Assembly: GCA_050084985.1 (NCBI GenBank)
Contig: JBITNC010000002.1
Span: 24,614,001-24,678,000, forward strand
Origin: Nageia nagi
Taxonomy: Eukaryota; Pinophyta
DNA: 64,000 nt
Direction: 5' to 3'
The translations under genes and the position numbers were made by a program. Below are positions 1 to 12,327 of this stretch, one piece after another. Below the pieces are notes generated by a model. That model made no database searches, was not told where the DNA came from, and saw only the letters and a program-made list of their open reading frames with translations. Numbering within the stretch: the stretch's first letter is position 1; the number at the start of each line of letters is the position of its first letter.

Positions 1-640
1 AAGCTATTATACCAATCAAGTGCTTATCCAACCAAAGTAATTTGAAATATTCTCAACATAAGGGGATCGATGTGATTAATGAGATAACAATTATGTTAAA
101 TACCTTTAGATGATCTTTGGGATATTCCTTTCCTTCATGTTTATCAAACTTAGGGAGCTCAAATTTTATAGGCCATGTGTAATATGGTACAAATGGATGT
201 ATTGGTTCATTATACAATTGTTCATAAGTTTGATTATGGTTTGAAACATGATTTTCAACTTTCAATTTTTGTAATATATCAAGAATATGTTATGTGGAAG
301 CTAGTAATGGATTGAGCATGCATGTATCTCGGATGGATAACATGATTGGTGAAGGAGATGATTGTTGGAATGACATGGAAGAATTAGGGTTGTATATTGG
401 TTGTGAATATGAAGTGGAAGCATGAGAAATGTATGTTTGGAATGGAGGAGGATTTATTTGAGTGATTCTTTTTTTTATTAAATGATGGCATGGAGGTATG
501 AAAGTTAGATGTGATTGTTTGGGATATATGTTGGTATGAATGATTTTGGGTAGAAATGTTGGGTTAAGTTTGTGTTTGAGGTTCATTTTATGGTTTTTAT
601 TTATAAATGGAAGATGTTGGAGGAATTGATACTTCACTCG
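1..640 (-). pseudogene. Ty3/gypsy gag fragment, runs off the left edge
   Basis: Read on the minus strand, positions 265 down to 1 encode a stretch typical of plant gypsy gag: NEPIHPFVP, then a proline/lysine-rich link, PKDHLKVF, and after a frame break an ALDWYNS motif at the window edge. The same landmarks, in the same order (NEPIHPSVP, PKEHLRWF, ALEWYNN), occur in the gag at 32379-33860, so the two belong to related elements. Upstream on the same strand (637-290) is a proline/serine-rich frame that fits a gag N-terminal region. Stop codons and frame breaks show it is dead. Gag would form the retrotransposon's cytoplasmic particle. No LTR is visible at the 640 side. Confidence 0.7.
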
Positions 641-1861
641 ATTGGGATACCCATATGATTCCTATACATGCCTAAAGCTAGATTTAGCTATACTGCAGAT
701 GTGACTATAGTTTTAAAAACTAGACATCTAGCTGGTGGGTAAAGTCCCACTAAGTGTATCAAAAATGGAGAAACTATTTATCAAAAATGTGTAACTAAAC
801 CTAGGTTAGGATACTATCACTATAAAATAGGCTCCTTAAAAGAGTTATAACTGTGTGACCTTACTATAAAATTTGTGTGCCTACCAAATTGATCTTTAGA
901 GAAGATTAGTTTCTTAATTTTTTATTTGTATGAGAAAGAATGAAATAGATAGGAATATAAAGGGTTAAAAGTAAGAAATATATAAGAATAATGAGACAAA
1001 TATAGAAAGATATTTTAACCCTAATGTAGTTGTGTTTTCCAATATATATAACATAGAATGTAATAACTAAAATTAAACTAGCTATATGTATATTACATTA
1101 TTATTAATGTTAAAACATGACCATTCCCTGTTTAAATTATTATATCTTCTATCTCAAGTCAATTTTTGAATCAATAATGATTTAGCATGATATAAAGAAA
1201 CTTGTAATATACTTTAAAATACCTTTCTTACCTTAACACTTAGTTTTAATATAATCCAGGTGCCACAACAAATATATTTAACTAATTTTGATGGTTTATA
1301 GCTACTATAAGCTAAATCTGATTATGTTGGATTAAGACAAGATCTCTTCTTACATCCTTAAATAGGATTTGATGATCTTTTTAAGTAGGTAGATCATAAT
1401 AAATTTTGCTCCATCACACCTGTCTATGTTGCAAGCTAGTTCTTAGATGGGCTTCCAAAATGTTGTTTATAATATTATGAACTATATTTTTAGAATCTTA
1501 ATATTCTTATCATCCTTTTTCTTTTATCATAATTTTTGTGTGTTTATTGATGACATCACTCTTACACATCCTTAAATTCTTTGAGTTACATTTTTATATG
1601 CTTTCTATCATTAGAGCTAGTCATTGATTTATTTATGAATCCAGTAGTTGTTAATGCTTATCTGGTGGAGGGGATGGGTATGGATGGCACCATTGTAACA
1701 TAGTAAAAGAGGCAATCATTAATTGGATAGAGATGACAAGCATCAAGGGAGAAAAATAATTTCGAAATGTGATACATGCTCACTACCACTGATAAATATG
1801 GAAGGAGTGCAATAGGAGGATCTTCGAGTAGAAGGAAAGTTAAGCAAAGATAGTTCTAAAC
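641..1861. other. gene-free AT-rich stretch
   Basis: No reading frame with recognisable similarity, no RNA gene and no clear repeat is seen. The base composition matches the decayed transposon DNA elsewhere in the window. Confidence 0.5.
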
Positions 1862-2297
1862 CATCCTTTTAAACCCATTAGTTTGTAGGACCTATGTAGA
1901 AGTGTGTGTGTGTGTGTGTGTATCAATTAAGTATTTGAATGATTATTTATTGTATAAAGAAAAATATTGAACAATGCACAAATATTCCAAGAAAAATAAG
2001 AACAATCCTAAGCAAATTTGACCACAACTACTTACACTTGCTAAATAAAAATAATTAATATAAAACTCTAAAACTAGATCAAGCATTATATGATGATGTT
2101 TGTTAAAACCTTCAAATAATAAATTATCACCTCTTTCTAGGGGAGTTGGTAGGAAAGTGAGGTGCAAAGTCACCCACATTGAACATGTCAAATTTTATTC
2201 TCACCCTTTATATTGGTCAAATTTTATTCTCACCCCCTATATTGGTGTTATTTAGAAATCCATAATAGGTCCTACAAACCAATAGGTTTAAAGGATG
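1862..2297. mobile_element. MITE-like element with about 33-bp terminal inverted repeats
   Basis: The left end begins CATCCTTTTAAACCC and runs to GTAGGACCTAT. The right end (2265-2297) is its reverse complement with one base missing and about three mismatches. The 436-bp interior codes for nothing. It contains a GT microsatellite near the left end and a 28-bp direct duplication at about 2189-2247. A second, single-ended copy lies at 13451-13559. A TAA/TTAA-like sequence borders both ends, which would suit a PIF/Harbinger-type MITE, but the exact duplication is not clean. Confidence 0.6.
1902..1922. repeat. (GT)n microsatellite
   Basis: About ten GT units without interruption, just inside the left end of the MITE-like element. 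Confidence 0.9.
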
Positions 2298-2785
2298 TTA
2301 AACATTGAATTTACCTTTATTAGTATTTGATAAAATATTAGAAAAAAGATTAAAATTATGATAATAACAAAAATAATTATGAAATGTAGGGTAAGGTATC
2401 TGCTATTGGTCTATCAACAAGGAATATTGTAGTAGGGAATCCCACAATGGGGAATCCACTATTGACTTGACAATAGGGAATCACACAATAGTGGAGGAAG
2501 AATTGGACTTTTCTATCTATGGAAAGTGGATGATTTTGGTTTGTTAATTGCCTAGTGTTGGTTCATACTTGATCTTGTACTTCTAACATACCTCCCTCTT
2601 GGTAACATGACTCGATTTTACATCCAAAGTGCTTATTTAAGGAGGAAGCCCATCCCACATAAACTTTGCACTCAACCTATGGCTTATTAAAAAAATAAAA
2701 TAAAATTAGAGGATACTAAGTGTTATGGAAGTATGCTTATGGAGATGTCTAAGAGCAAGGAAAACATCATGTATAAAGGTGAAGT
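2298..2785. other. gene-free stretch between MITE and solo LTR
   Basis: No coding signal. Short variants of a GGGAATC-CACAATA phrase recur around 2430-2490. Nothing else is recognised. Confidence 0.45.
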
Positions 2786-3274
2786 TGTTAGAATTTGTAA
2801 TGAAATATTGTGAATATCTAGACTCCTTGTAAATTCAATTAATCACTTAAAGGTATGTAGATACCTTAAGTGATGAATAGAATTCTTTAATATGTAGACT
2901 TTGACTTTACCAAAGGAGTTAGTTGGTAGGTTGAAGTTTGGTGGTACATTTAATGTAACCCTAACCTTACCCTTGGGTTAAAGGAAGGTTAGGGAGGTGC
3001 TCTCAACCTATAAATAGAGGGCCTCTCCTCTTGTAAACATATCTAAGTTTTGAGTAAGATTACTCTACTTGGTTGTGTAGGAGAGAGCTAGAGAATAGTT
3101 GTAAGAGAGACATAGATTTGAGAATAAGAGAACTAGTTGTGGATGTACTCCCAAGGAGGGAGGAACCACATTATATTGATGTGTTATCTTGAGTAATTGT
3201 GTTATCTTATGTACACATGAGTTTCCTAGTTTAAGGTCCTAGAGGATTTGTTTAGATCTAGTTCAAATCCTTCA
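2786..3274 (+). mobile_element. solo LTR, copia-like
   Basis: A 489-bp unit starts TGTTAGAATT, ends CCTTCA, and is flanked on both sides by GAAGT (2781-2785 and 3275-3279), a perfect 5-bp target duplication. It has a TATAAATA box at 3009-3016. It shares phrases with the copia LTR at 15499-15954, such as GTGGATGTACTCC and the downstream GAGG-AA-CAC block. No primer-binding site or polypurine tract adjoins it, so this is a single LTR left by recombination between the two LTRs of a former element, not a fragment of a full copy. Confidence 0.9.
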
Positions 3275-3279
3275 GAAGT

Positions 3280-4440
3280 TCTCTACCATATCCAAAGCGT
3301 AGAAAAGGAGGCAAACACAATCAAGGTGGGGATAAACCTTAAAGGTCTATAGCAATGACATACTCTTGAATTGTTGAAATGAAATAAAGCCATGATGGAA
3401 GAAGTTCTAACTTCAAGATTAAAAATGCAAGCGATGATACGCGAATCCTTGGAAAGAACACATATAATCCTTGTTGGAATGCAAGGACGAATTGATGAGC
3501 TTGAATGTTGGTTAAGAACAAATTCCTCTTTGTTGTGTTCATTAATATATTATGTTGCATTTCATGTTGATTTATTTATTTATCTATGAATATATTTGAT
3601 AGTTATAGAAAAAAATAACAATATATATCATATTATATATCAATAAATAATTTAAAGGAATATGTAATAAATGAAATGACATAAAGAACCATACTTAATT
3701 ATTTTATAATAATATTTAAAACTTATTATGTATTCAATGTTAGAATGTTTTAACATTTTAGTCTTAACCTCACAAGAGCATGAAATTAATCAATTTGCTC
3801 CTTAAACGATCATTTTTCATTTTTAATTTCTTTATTATAAAATATAAATAAATAGAATAATTATATATATATATTTAGAAAATATTTATTATGTTAATAA
3901 TATATAATAATATTTTTTTAATTTCATTAATAATTATAATAATAAATACGTATTGTAATATTGGTCATGATAAGATTAGAGGTCCCCCCAAATTAAAGAA
4001 GTTTGTAAAGTAAAAAGAACCCTTCAAAAGGTTTTATGTTCAAGTCTCATATGTGAAGAATATAAATTTTTTGTTCAACGTTAGTAACAAAAAAAAAATT
4101 AAATATTGGAGATTGTTGAAACTATTATCAATCTTGCTTGTAAAATTATAAATTGTATTATAAAACGTATCATAGTATAGAGAATGAATTCTTACGAAAT
4201 ATACCTTCATTGTATGTGAATCTTTTAATTCTCTAAAAAATATTAAATAATTCTTAATACATTAAAAAACACCCCTTCTCATTACCACACAAAGTGTACA
4301 TTTAAAAACACGCTTTTATATACACCACACAAATAATTTATTTAGAAAACGAACAACTGAATGTTGAAACAATGAATTGATAACTTTTAATACCACCTAC
4401 AAACATTTATATATGGTGGTTTTTTAAATACCAACTCCTA
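3280..4440. other. gene-free AT-rich stretch
   Basis: Positions 3392-3589 hold a 65-codon open frame rich in charged residues (near IDELECWLR). It resembles gag-type coiled-coil fragments but is too short to assign. From 3590 to 4440 the DNA is very AT-rich with runs of TATATA and AAATAAT and no gene signal. Confidence 0.4.
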
Positions 4441-4995
4441 TTTTTACAGGACGTAAATGGATTTTTTTCCTGTATATATTGTTTTCAATATTTCAACCCA
4501 TGTGCCAAAACTGGCCTCATATATTATTAGATCACGTGACCATCAAAATAGTGTAACAGCAAGTCTAACGCGTTACTTGGAATACGTCGTACTCGTATAT
4601 ATTTTAAAAAAGGCCCATTTCTATGGTCCATCAATACGCGCTGTAAGAGTGAAATTTGTTTATTTTACGAGAGGCTGATGATGTCATACCATAACATCAT
4701 CAAACCATCCATTTCCAGTTGATTAGTAAATTTTAATCATAGCTTAAATGTTTATAAAAATACCTTTTAACCCCATTCTCTGTGGAGCACCTTATCACAA
4801 CAAAATGTGCCGCTTTGTCCATTTCTTATAGATAGGATTATTAAGCGGAAGTATGTGGGCAACGTCTACTTTAGCGGCACCTCAGATAAATATGGTTTTC
4901 CTTTTGACAGAGGCTGACCGGGCTTATCAACTTGCTGTGGCCCACATGGTTGGGGAACATCAATTCATTTTTATTAAATCTACAGAATAGTTTTG

Positions 4996-5431
4996 TTTCC
5001 CGCTATATTTAGCGTTACTATACGGTCTTAGAGATCCTTTTACTTTTCCAAGGCGACATAAACATTAGACGGACCTTTTGATATTCCGCAAAGGGTCAGC
5101 AAAAGAGATTCGAGTCCCCCGAAAAATTCAAGTCGCACATTTCCAGAATTAAAAGTGCCTGACATTTTTCGCGGGAGCATACAAAGTGCACCGAACTTCC
5201 AAGCAGAGATTTTATTACAATAACATCAACGTCGTCTTTTTTAATAAGTATAATGACAGAGATTAGAATTCTGAGAAGAGCTGCTAATTTTGGCGGATCC
5301 ACCTAACTTGGCGGTTGCCGGGAAATGCATGTGTGAAGGGGCAGTCTTGAATTTAGCGGCATGATTCCCTTCCCCGCCCAAATTGAAACGTGAATACTGA
5401 CTGGGCGGGGAAAAGGCGAGTTTCCGCCAAA
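4996..5431. promoter_or_regulatory. cluster of five E2F-like sites upstream of the cyclin D gene
   Basis: Five matches to the loose E2F consensus WTTSSCSS are seen: TTTCCCGC at 4996-5003, TTTCGCGG at 5167-5174, TTTGGCGG at 5289-5296, and on the minus strand TTTCCCGG at 5318-5325 and TTTGGCGG at 5424-5431. All lie within 480 bp before the TATA box. E2F sites are known in several cell-cycle promoters of plants. That they act on this gene is an inference from position and number. Confidence 0.55.
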
Positions 5432-5468
5432 ATAAAGTAGAGAAATATCTACCCCCCAGTTGAGCTTG

Positions 5469-5475
5469 TATAAAT
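5469..5475 (+). promoter_or_regulatory. probable TATA box of the cyclin D gene
   Basis: TATAAAT, preceded by a GC-rich stretch and located about 700 bp before the start codon. Transcription would begin near 5500, giving a 5' leader of roughly 660 nt, which is long but not unusual for D cyclins. No other TATA-like sequence in 4.9-6.1 kb is as close to consensus. Confidence 0.5.
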
Positions 5476-5532
5476 TGGGATGGACAGGGCGTTAGAAATA
5501 ACGACAAAATTTCTGTCAATTCACGTCCGTTG

Positions 5533-5552
5533 GTCTGTCTGTCTGTCTGTCT
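5533..5552. repeat. (GTCT)5 microsatellite in the cyclin leader
   Basis: Five perfect GTCT units directly before the first ATG of the predicted 5' leader. Confidence 0.9.
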
Positions 5553-5553
5553 G

Positions 5554-5622
5554 ATGAAGCATATACACACACAACAGTATGCGGAGGAAGAAGCTGTGGG
5601 AAGCGTAGGCTGTGGAGATTGA
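5554..5622 (+). other. possible upstream ORF in the cyclin D leader
   Basis: The first ATG after the presumed transcription start opens a 22-codon frame ending in TGA at 5620-5622, well before the cyclin start at 6167. Such short upstream frames often lower translation of the main frame. If the leader contains an intron, this ATG might be removed, so the call is tentative. Confidence 0.3.
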
Positions 5623-6166
5623 GAATAGTAAAGATACTACTCCATTGTTGGAAATTAGGGGATTGTGTGGAAGTTGACCAATTTTAGGGGTTTGTAGGAA
5701 CTGATTTGTGAAAGGAGCTTTGGATTGAGGGTTTTCGGGTTGTTTTCTTTGCCACTTTGAATTGCTTGTCTGTTGAAAAACTGAGAAACTTTGTCGCAAT
5801 TTTGCAAAACCGTTTTGAACATTATGCAGATATTGTTGAAACTTGTACAGATTTGTGTAATTTGGCCTTGAAACTCGTTTTTTTGTTTGGCCGATTATTG
5901 TGTGATCGACAAAGGTTTCCTAAATGTAAACATTTCCCACCTTTGCTGCAAAAGACAATGGTAAGATACTGCTAGAGGTTGTATTTCATGAAAGATAATG
6001 CAAATTTGGACTTTTCGGAGGTTTTTGCGATGATGTTTGCTTCATCGGAAGAAAAAAGGCAGTTCAACTTCCAATCTGATAATGAAATGGACAGCCTTTC
6101 TCCGTTTAGAGTAAGATGACAGCGGCAGGCTCTGTTGTTTTGGAATCGCAGCGGATTGTTTAAAGT

Positions 6167-7862
6167 ATGGCTTTTAGCTTGGAGTGTATGTCGAGTCTTT
6201 TGTGCGGTGAAGAAGGATGGGATGATGAGGTCGGAAGCTCTAGCGTTGAGGAGAAACACATCGAGAGTTCGAGTGGCTTGCCTAGCTTTCCTCTGGAGAA
6301 TGATGAGATGATTTCTTTATTAGTTCACAAGGAGTTGGAGCACCTTCCTCATCAAGACTATGTAGGACGATATCGGAACCGCGATTTGGATATCACGGCT
6401 CGGCAGGACGCGATTAGATGGATTCACACGGTAGATTAACACTAACAGAGTTTCATTCCAATCCGATTGCGAAAATCCTGTTTGTTGAATAACTTTTAAG
6501 AGAAGAGCATTTAGATTGTATTGATCTTAAGAAAAGCTGAATTTGAATTCATTCGGATTCTAGATTTAGTTGTTTATTCAGCAGTTTCGCTGTAATCTGA
6601 TCAAAATATTGTTTTTTGTGTACAGGTTCAAGCTCATTACAAATTCAAGCCGCTTACAGCTTATCTATCTATTAATTACTTGGATCGGTTTCTAGCAAGC
6701 TATCAGCTACCGGTAAAACGCCCTAAAGATCTTGATGAACTCTGCATTGCGGTTGTCCGCTTCTACGCAGGATATTGATGTTGTACTATTTTGTTCTTTT
6801 TTCGTAAACAGCAAGGGCTGGGCTGGCCGTTTCAGTTATTATCGGTCGCCTGCTTGTCACTGGCAGCTAAAATGGAGGAAACACTAGTTCCGGATCTTCT
6901 TGATTTGCAGGTAAAATAGTTAACATTTACTGCCTCATCTCAGTTCAATATAGTAAAAAGCTACGCTTCAATCTCATGCTTCTATTTCCGGCCATGCGGC
7001 TATAGGTTGGAGACGCGAAATTCGTGTTCGAAGCTCGGACCATACAAAGAATGGAGCTTCTGGTCCTGACTACACTGAAATGGAGATTGCGTTCCATCAC
7101 ACCTTTTAACTACATTGACTACTTCTTGTATAGGCTTCAAGGCATGAGCTTTGTGCCTCAAAGCATGATTTCCCGATCAATCGAGCTTATTATCAATACT
7201 AATAGAGGTATATTCAGTATCATATCTTTGTTTTTTTTTCCTGCTTTTCCCAGATGCAGTACCTCTTTGGGTTTAGGATAAATGATTCGGTGTCTTTGAT
7301 GCGGCAGTGATTGATTTCTTAGACCATCGGCCATCATCAATCTCTGCCGCAGCTGTCATGTGTGCTTCCGAGGAAGTAATCCAGGCACAGTCCGCAGATT
7401 ACAAGAAAGCTATACTGTCTTCCGTTATTATCGACAAAGTATGAAGAAATCGCGCATTCTTAAACCCCGATTTTTGCATGAATCATTTCAATAATCTATC
7501 TAATATGTTTTGATTCAGATAAATATTCAGTTCCAGCAAGTTTCTTTTATTTGTGATTTCAATCTGTAAACCCCTGATAATAGATTGGTTTTTTGTGGGT
7601 TTCTGTGCAGGAAAGAATCATAAGCTGTTACAATCTAATGCAGGAGCTTGTGATCGATTCTTGCTGGGCTCCAGGGAAGCAGCAACCCTCAAGCGTAGTA
7701 CCGCAGAGTCCAATCGGTGTACTGGATGCAGCGGCCTGTGTTAGCTGCGACAGCACTGAAAATACGTCTGCTTCAGCACAGTTTTCTGTTAAGAGAAGAA
7801 AGACGTGTGACCTTACGTTGTGCATTCCCCACGATCAACGGTGGTTGAACAACAATAGTTAG
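6167..7862 (+). CDS. D-type cyclin, CYCD2/CYCD4-like, six exons
   Basis: Exons: 6167-6430, 6626-6712, 6812-6910, 7006-7207, 7308-7438 and 7611-7862. All introns are GT-AG and the joined product is 344 residues. D cyclins bind and activate CDKA in the nucleus and drive G1-S by phosphorylating the retinoblastoma-related protein. Residues 11-15 are LLCGE, the LxCxE motif that docks on that protein. The N-terminal cyclin fold covers about residues 45-165 and includes [20 protein letters not shown] and [14 protein letters not shown] second cyclin fold follows to about residue 280. The tail has [11 protein letters not shown] and a basic KRRK (322-325) that could serve as a nuclear signal. Six exons and that tail motif favour the CYCD2/4 group over CYCD3, which usually has four exons. 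No frameshift or missing key residue was seen. The ATG is the first in frame, close before the LxCxE motif. Confidence 0.95.
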
Positions 7863-10800
7863 AGGAAAACTGTGTTAATTTGTTACTCGTTACTGTTATT
7901 GTTAGGAGGGATTTTGAATCCGGCTCGGGAGTGAGATTGGTATTTATTATTATGTTGTTTCGTTCGTTTGAGTGTAGTGAGTTAGTCAGTCATTGAATTG
8001 TGAATGAATGATGAGAGTGAGAAGTAAAGCTATTGGATTTTTGAGCTTAGTAGGCGGATTGAAATATATATACAATACGTATATGGACAAAATATATATA
8101 TACAGATGCAGCAGAAGTCTTTCAAGTTTGATGCTACTGTTGTCAAGATGAAGCAAATCAGGAGGTGAAGTTTTTCTTGTTTCGGAAATTTGAGATTGCT
8201 TTCTTTTTCCGTGTAAATTGGTGACTGGCCTTTTATTCTGTAACCGCCCCATTAGTCATTATAAAACAGAAGAAAATTCCTTGATTAGAGTTCATTGCGA
8301 TTGTTACAATTGATATAAAGATTGCCCTAGTAATAGTTGATTGAAGGACTTGATTCAATTGTTTAAAGAATGTATGGAGGTAAGAGAATGGCTCCTGGAC
8401 ACCATGCGAATTTGCATTGGATGTATTTTTGATATTGTCGGTAAATTTAGGAATTTCTAGTCAAAAAGATAAATCGGGAAAATCAAACGAAAAAGCAGAT
8501 CACATCAAAAGACAACCATAACAACTCTCAACTACTGTTTTCACTTCAACTGGTTTAATTAGAAGATCATTACCTTAAGTCTACTCCGCAAATGGAAACT
8601 ATTGTGGCATTTCAGTTTCTCAGTCCCATTTCAAAGTACATGCTTTCTAGTGGGACTCGGGAGTATCAAAACCATAATGACAATGTTGATTTTTCTATCA
8701 TAGGATGCCATTCATGGTACTGTTGAAATTCTCTTGCCAGAGTTGCCATCTATTTTGTTTCATTTTACCATATAGCACTTTGACCAATAACTAGCTAGCC
8801 AACGGGAAGAGCGTTATTTTACTTTCTATTATGAATTTCTTTTTGTTTCCTTGCTTTGGGGCTTGGGAACTTGTCCGATTCATTAGATTGCTTACTTTTA
8901 GCTTTGCTTTCTCAATGATAAGCATTGGGTTGTGAACCAACTCATGATTTTAGTATCTTTTGAATCTTTCACACATCTAAATAATCCAAGTTCAGATTTT
9001 CCATATCGATTAGACTTAAAAGACGGATTTTCGAACTAAGCGATGTAAAGGGTGCAAAAGCAGGACTTTTAGTGGATGCAATGCTTTCCTTGAATCAGGC
9101 GAAGGGTTGCTATATGAAAATGTGGTTTGTAACTCTTTCATTTTCTTTGACACAGGCAGTAAACCGCTACGGTCTGATACGGTCTGTTAACTGCCGATTA
9201 ACCTGAAATAGAAAATATTATTTGGTATGACCGTATGGGTATGTGCACCGACGACAAAAAATATAAATCTATTACGCGCGTCTTACTGTTTCTCTTTCAT
9301 GGGAATGCTCTCAAAGACCGCTTAAACTCTTGTAGCAATTGCCAATGAAAATGGAAGGGTGAGACCCCAGGTCCGGCGGTCCCGAGTACCTACGCTTATA
9401 GGCTTCCGGATCTTGGCCCTTGGGTCTATGCAAATGTACACCTGCCCTATTTTTCTTTCTGCGTTGTCATCATAATCCGACAGAATAGTTTGGGTTGGCC
9501 TGATCTGGGTTTGAGACCCCTGACCCGGTAATGGCGGAAGACAAGGTTGTGTATGCTTATAAGTGGTCCAACTATTCAGCCAAGGACACCTATGTAATAA
9601 TTTCCTTCGCGTGATGATTGTTCTGGTGACAAGCTATCAATGGCACATCATTGGAAACTACGATAATTTTCATTGGCTGTAGTTTCTTTCGCTTCTTGCG
9701 GGTAATACATGCGAAAGCGTTGCAATGGAAAAAGCTATTCAAAGTTGGTCCTTCAATATCGTTGCTTGATAGGTCTTCAAATTCCCTCTGTTTTGGTGCC
9801 TAAAGTTTGTAACCAGCATACCTTGGCCACCTAACAATCATGGTTCATATTGGCAAATGAACACTCCCTGTAGTCTTTTTCAATCAAAACGAAGGGATAG
9901 AGCCAGTCGGCATTCTGCCCGGCACTTGATATAAGTAGGAAAGAATCCAATATAATACCTGCTAAGGTATTATCTCCTTCCTTTAACAGCACTGTATATC
10001 CGGATGAGACTTTGCCAACTGACAATCAAGACTTCGAATCCAACCGTCTTTAAAGATTGATAAAACCAAAATAAACAAACATATCAAGTGAATTAATAGT
10101 AATTCCTTATCTGGTTAATTTGGCATAGATATTCGCCTGATATGAAAAAGGACATCAAATGCAAATAAAAATTCCAACCGTACATATTTAGAACATAAAC
10201 TAAGATTTAAAAATTTCAGTACATCAATGTGAAAAGACAATCTGAAGTATCGTGCCCCATACAGGACTATGACGTCTTATTAACTCAGGAAACTATAAAT
10301 GTGCCACCATGATATTTACTTTGAAGTTTTTGTCTTGTTTGATGAAAAGATGCTTTGATTGACATCAGTAAAGGGCGAACGTAAATGAATTATGTATTGT
10401 ATTTAAGAGGTAAGTGCATTCTGCTTTGGCATCGTCGTTCTTCCCAAGAGTTTTGTGTCAAACTATTTTTAAATTATGCCACATCAACATATTTTTTTAA
10501 ACAAAGTAAAATATCAGTGTGCATCGTGAATTCCGTTGTCACACCAGAAAGTTCAAAAAAGAATACGCGTTTTCATTAACACAGAAATCAAGTAAGATAG
10601 TCAAACATTGCATTGCAGAAATCGCGAAGAAGTATGCAATAAACTAATACGAATAGTCACATATTACGGAATCCAAAGAGACTTTGAGAGCCCACGACAC
10701 TTTTAGTACAGATTGTTACTGTATTCCTTTTCAGTGTTTCTTTCCTATGTTGATTGAATGTAGACGTTGAGCTTATCTTTAATCCATAAAGATTGTAACT

Positions 10801-12327
10801 GGTTGGGCACATGCTATAGATTAAATAGTCCACGTCTGTTCTGTTATTAACTAAGTGTTTACTATTGAAGATCATCCCTAATTTTCAAAATATGATAAGA
10901 TACACTTCATTGGTAATTTATTCGGCCACGAGGTCTCCCTAATGTCACGATCACAGGCGGGGCCAAGGAAATAAATGATCATTTGAAACTTTCATAGAAC
11001 AGAAATAAAAAGCCGGGGGCTTCGCCATCTACATTTTAGAGCTCCAATAAGAATGACTACATTGCAAACTCATTCTGTGCACAATGGAAAAACATCATAC
11101 AAAATTTTGACCATAAGAATGCATTATAGTTTTCCGTGAGCACTACGAAATAGTTAAATAGTGACATATAACCAATGTTCGAGACTCAATTAAAATAATC
11201 GATGATACACATTTTCTTACGGTATAACATTACAGTAAGCGTAATGTGGTCAGTAAGTGTAACAGACACAGGGGAACCACATTCATTCAGATAATGCTCA
11301 GTCGTTACAAATGCCTTGTACGGTACAGTCAAAGCCTACAACAGAGGAAGTTCAAGTCCCTCGGTCCTTGTGATAAACAACACGCTTCACTACCGCCATG
11401 TTCTGGTGCAGAGGTGCACCGCTCATTAATGTTGGTGTTCAATCTCCAATGGCAAACATAATTATGGGTATCAGATTGACATAAAAGTCTTTCAATTCTT
11501 ACACTCCGTTACCATACCGAACTCTTCTGCCATTGATGTAGCCGCAGCGCTGCCCTGAATACAAGCTGTCTCAGTCTGTCTTTCAAAGTCCTGACATGTG
11601 ACTATTGTAGCACAGTCTTCCCTAGTACCATATCACTGGAATTTCATTGTTTCAATTACGCTGTTACATAGGTTTAGCTCGAGTGAAACTAGCCCATCGC
11701 AATTTCCATACGAAAGAGTCAAAGAGGAGTTGGTGAATCATTGCTATGTGAGACCAGCACCAGCAACTATGTAGTACAATATGCCATATATAAAGCTTGG
11801 GAGTTGGGACAACCGAAAGTGTGAACCTGTGTGTTTTTTAATTTTTAAAATTCGTAAGAATGCGGAGATATGCTGTCTAGATAAAAAAAGATAAATAGAA
11901 GAAGAGTCGCTAGAAAAATGAGCAAGGGTGCGGAAGATATTTAGGAGGCTGTTCAGCCATCGCAAAAATAAACAAGGCCCCCACCATTTGAATTGGGTTC
12001 AAGAGGGGCCAGCTCGCCCTTGTGAGTACCAGAGTACCAAGCATGAATAAAGACTATTAAAATAATTTCTAATTTCTGTCTTCCAGCAAGAAACTTGTGA
12101 CTCTGCGAGCCAATATGGATACGGTTGAAACTGCCTTAATGCTGCCCACCATCTTATCAACATCACATCATCTCTTCAGAGGTTGCCTGTAATTTTGTTC
12201 ATATCGATTCTTGCTCGGAATGGGAAGAAAAGAAAAGAAAGTGACAGTCTGACGTTTAGGACAAACTAGCTAGAATTGTTTTTTTAAACTCTTGAACAGC
12301 AAGAGTGTGCTAGTATTTAGGTTCACG
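7863..12327. other. low-copy-looking stretch after the cyclin gene, no gene recognised
   Basis: The first few hundred bases are the cyclin 3' untranslated region. No standard AATAAA is evident near the stop. From 8.3 to 12.3 kb the DNA is richer in GC and CpG than the transposon DNA, but contains only frames of 60-75 codons without recognisable motifs (for example the minus-strand frame at 9831-10025). Two spots at 9361-9400 and 9510-9570 share a GAGACCCC then GCTTATA phrase. The second includes GGTTTGAGACC, one base off the pol III B box, so a tRNA-derived SINE relic is possible but not shown. Confidence 0.4.

Noticed and set aside
5096-5799. Minus-strand frames of 68-109 codons overlapping the cyclin promoter and leader
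   Set aside because: No motif or conserved feature; they run antisense through promoter elements and are best explained by lower stop density in GC-richer DNA.
11246-11461. 71-codon plus-strand frame as a gene
   Set aside because: No recognised motif, no splice context, and short length expected by chance in this composition.
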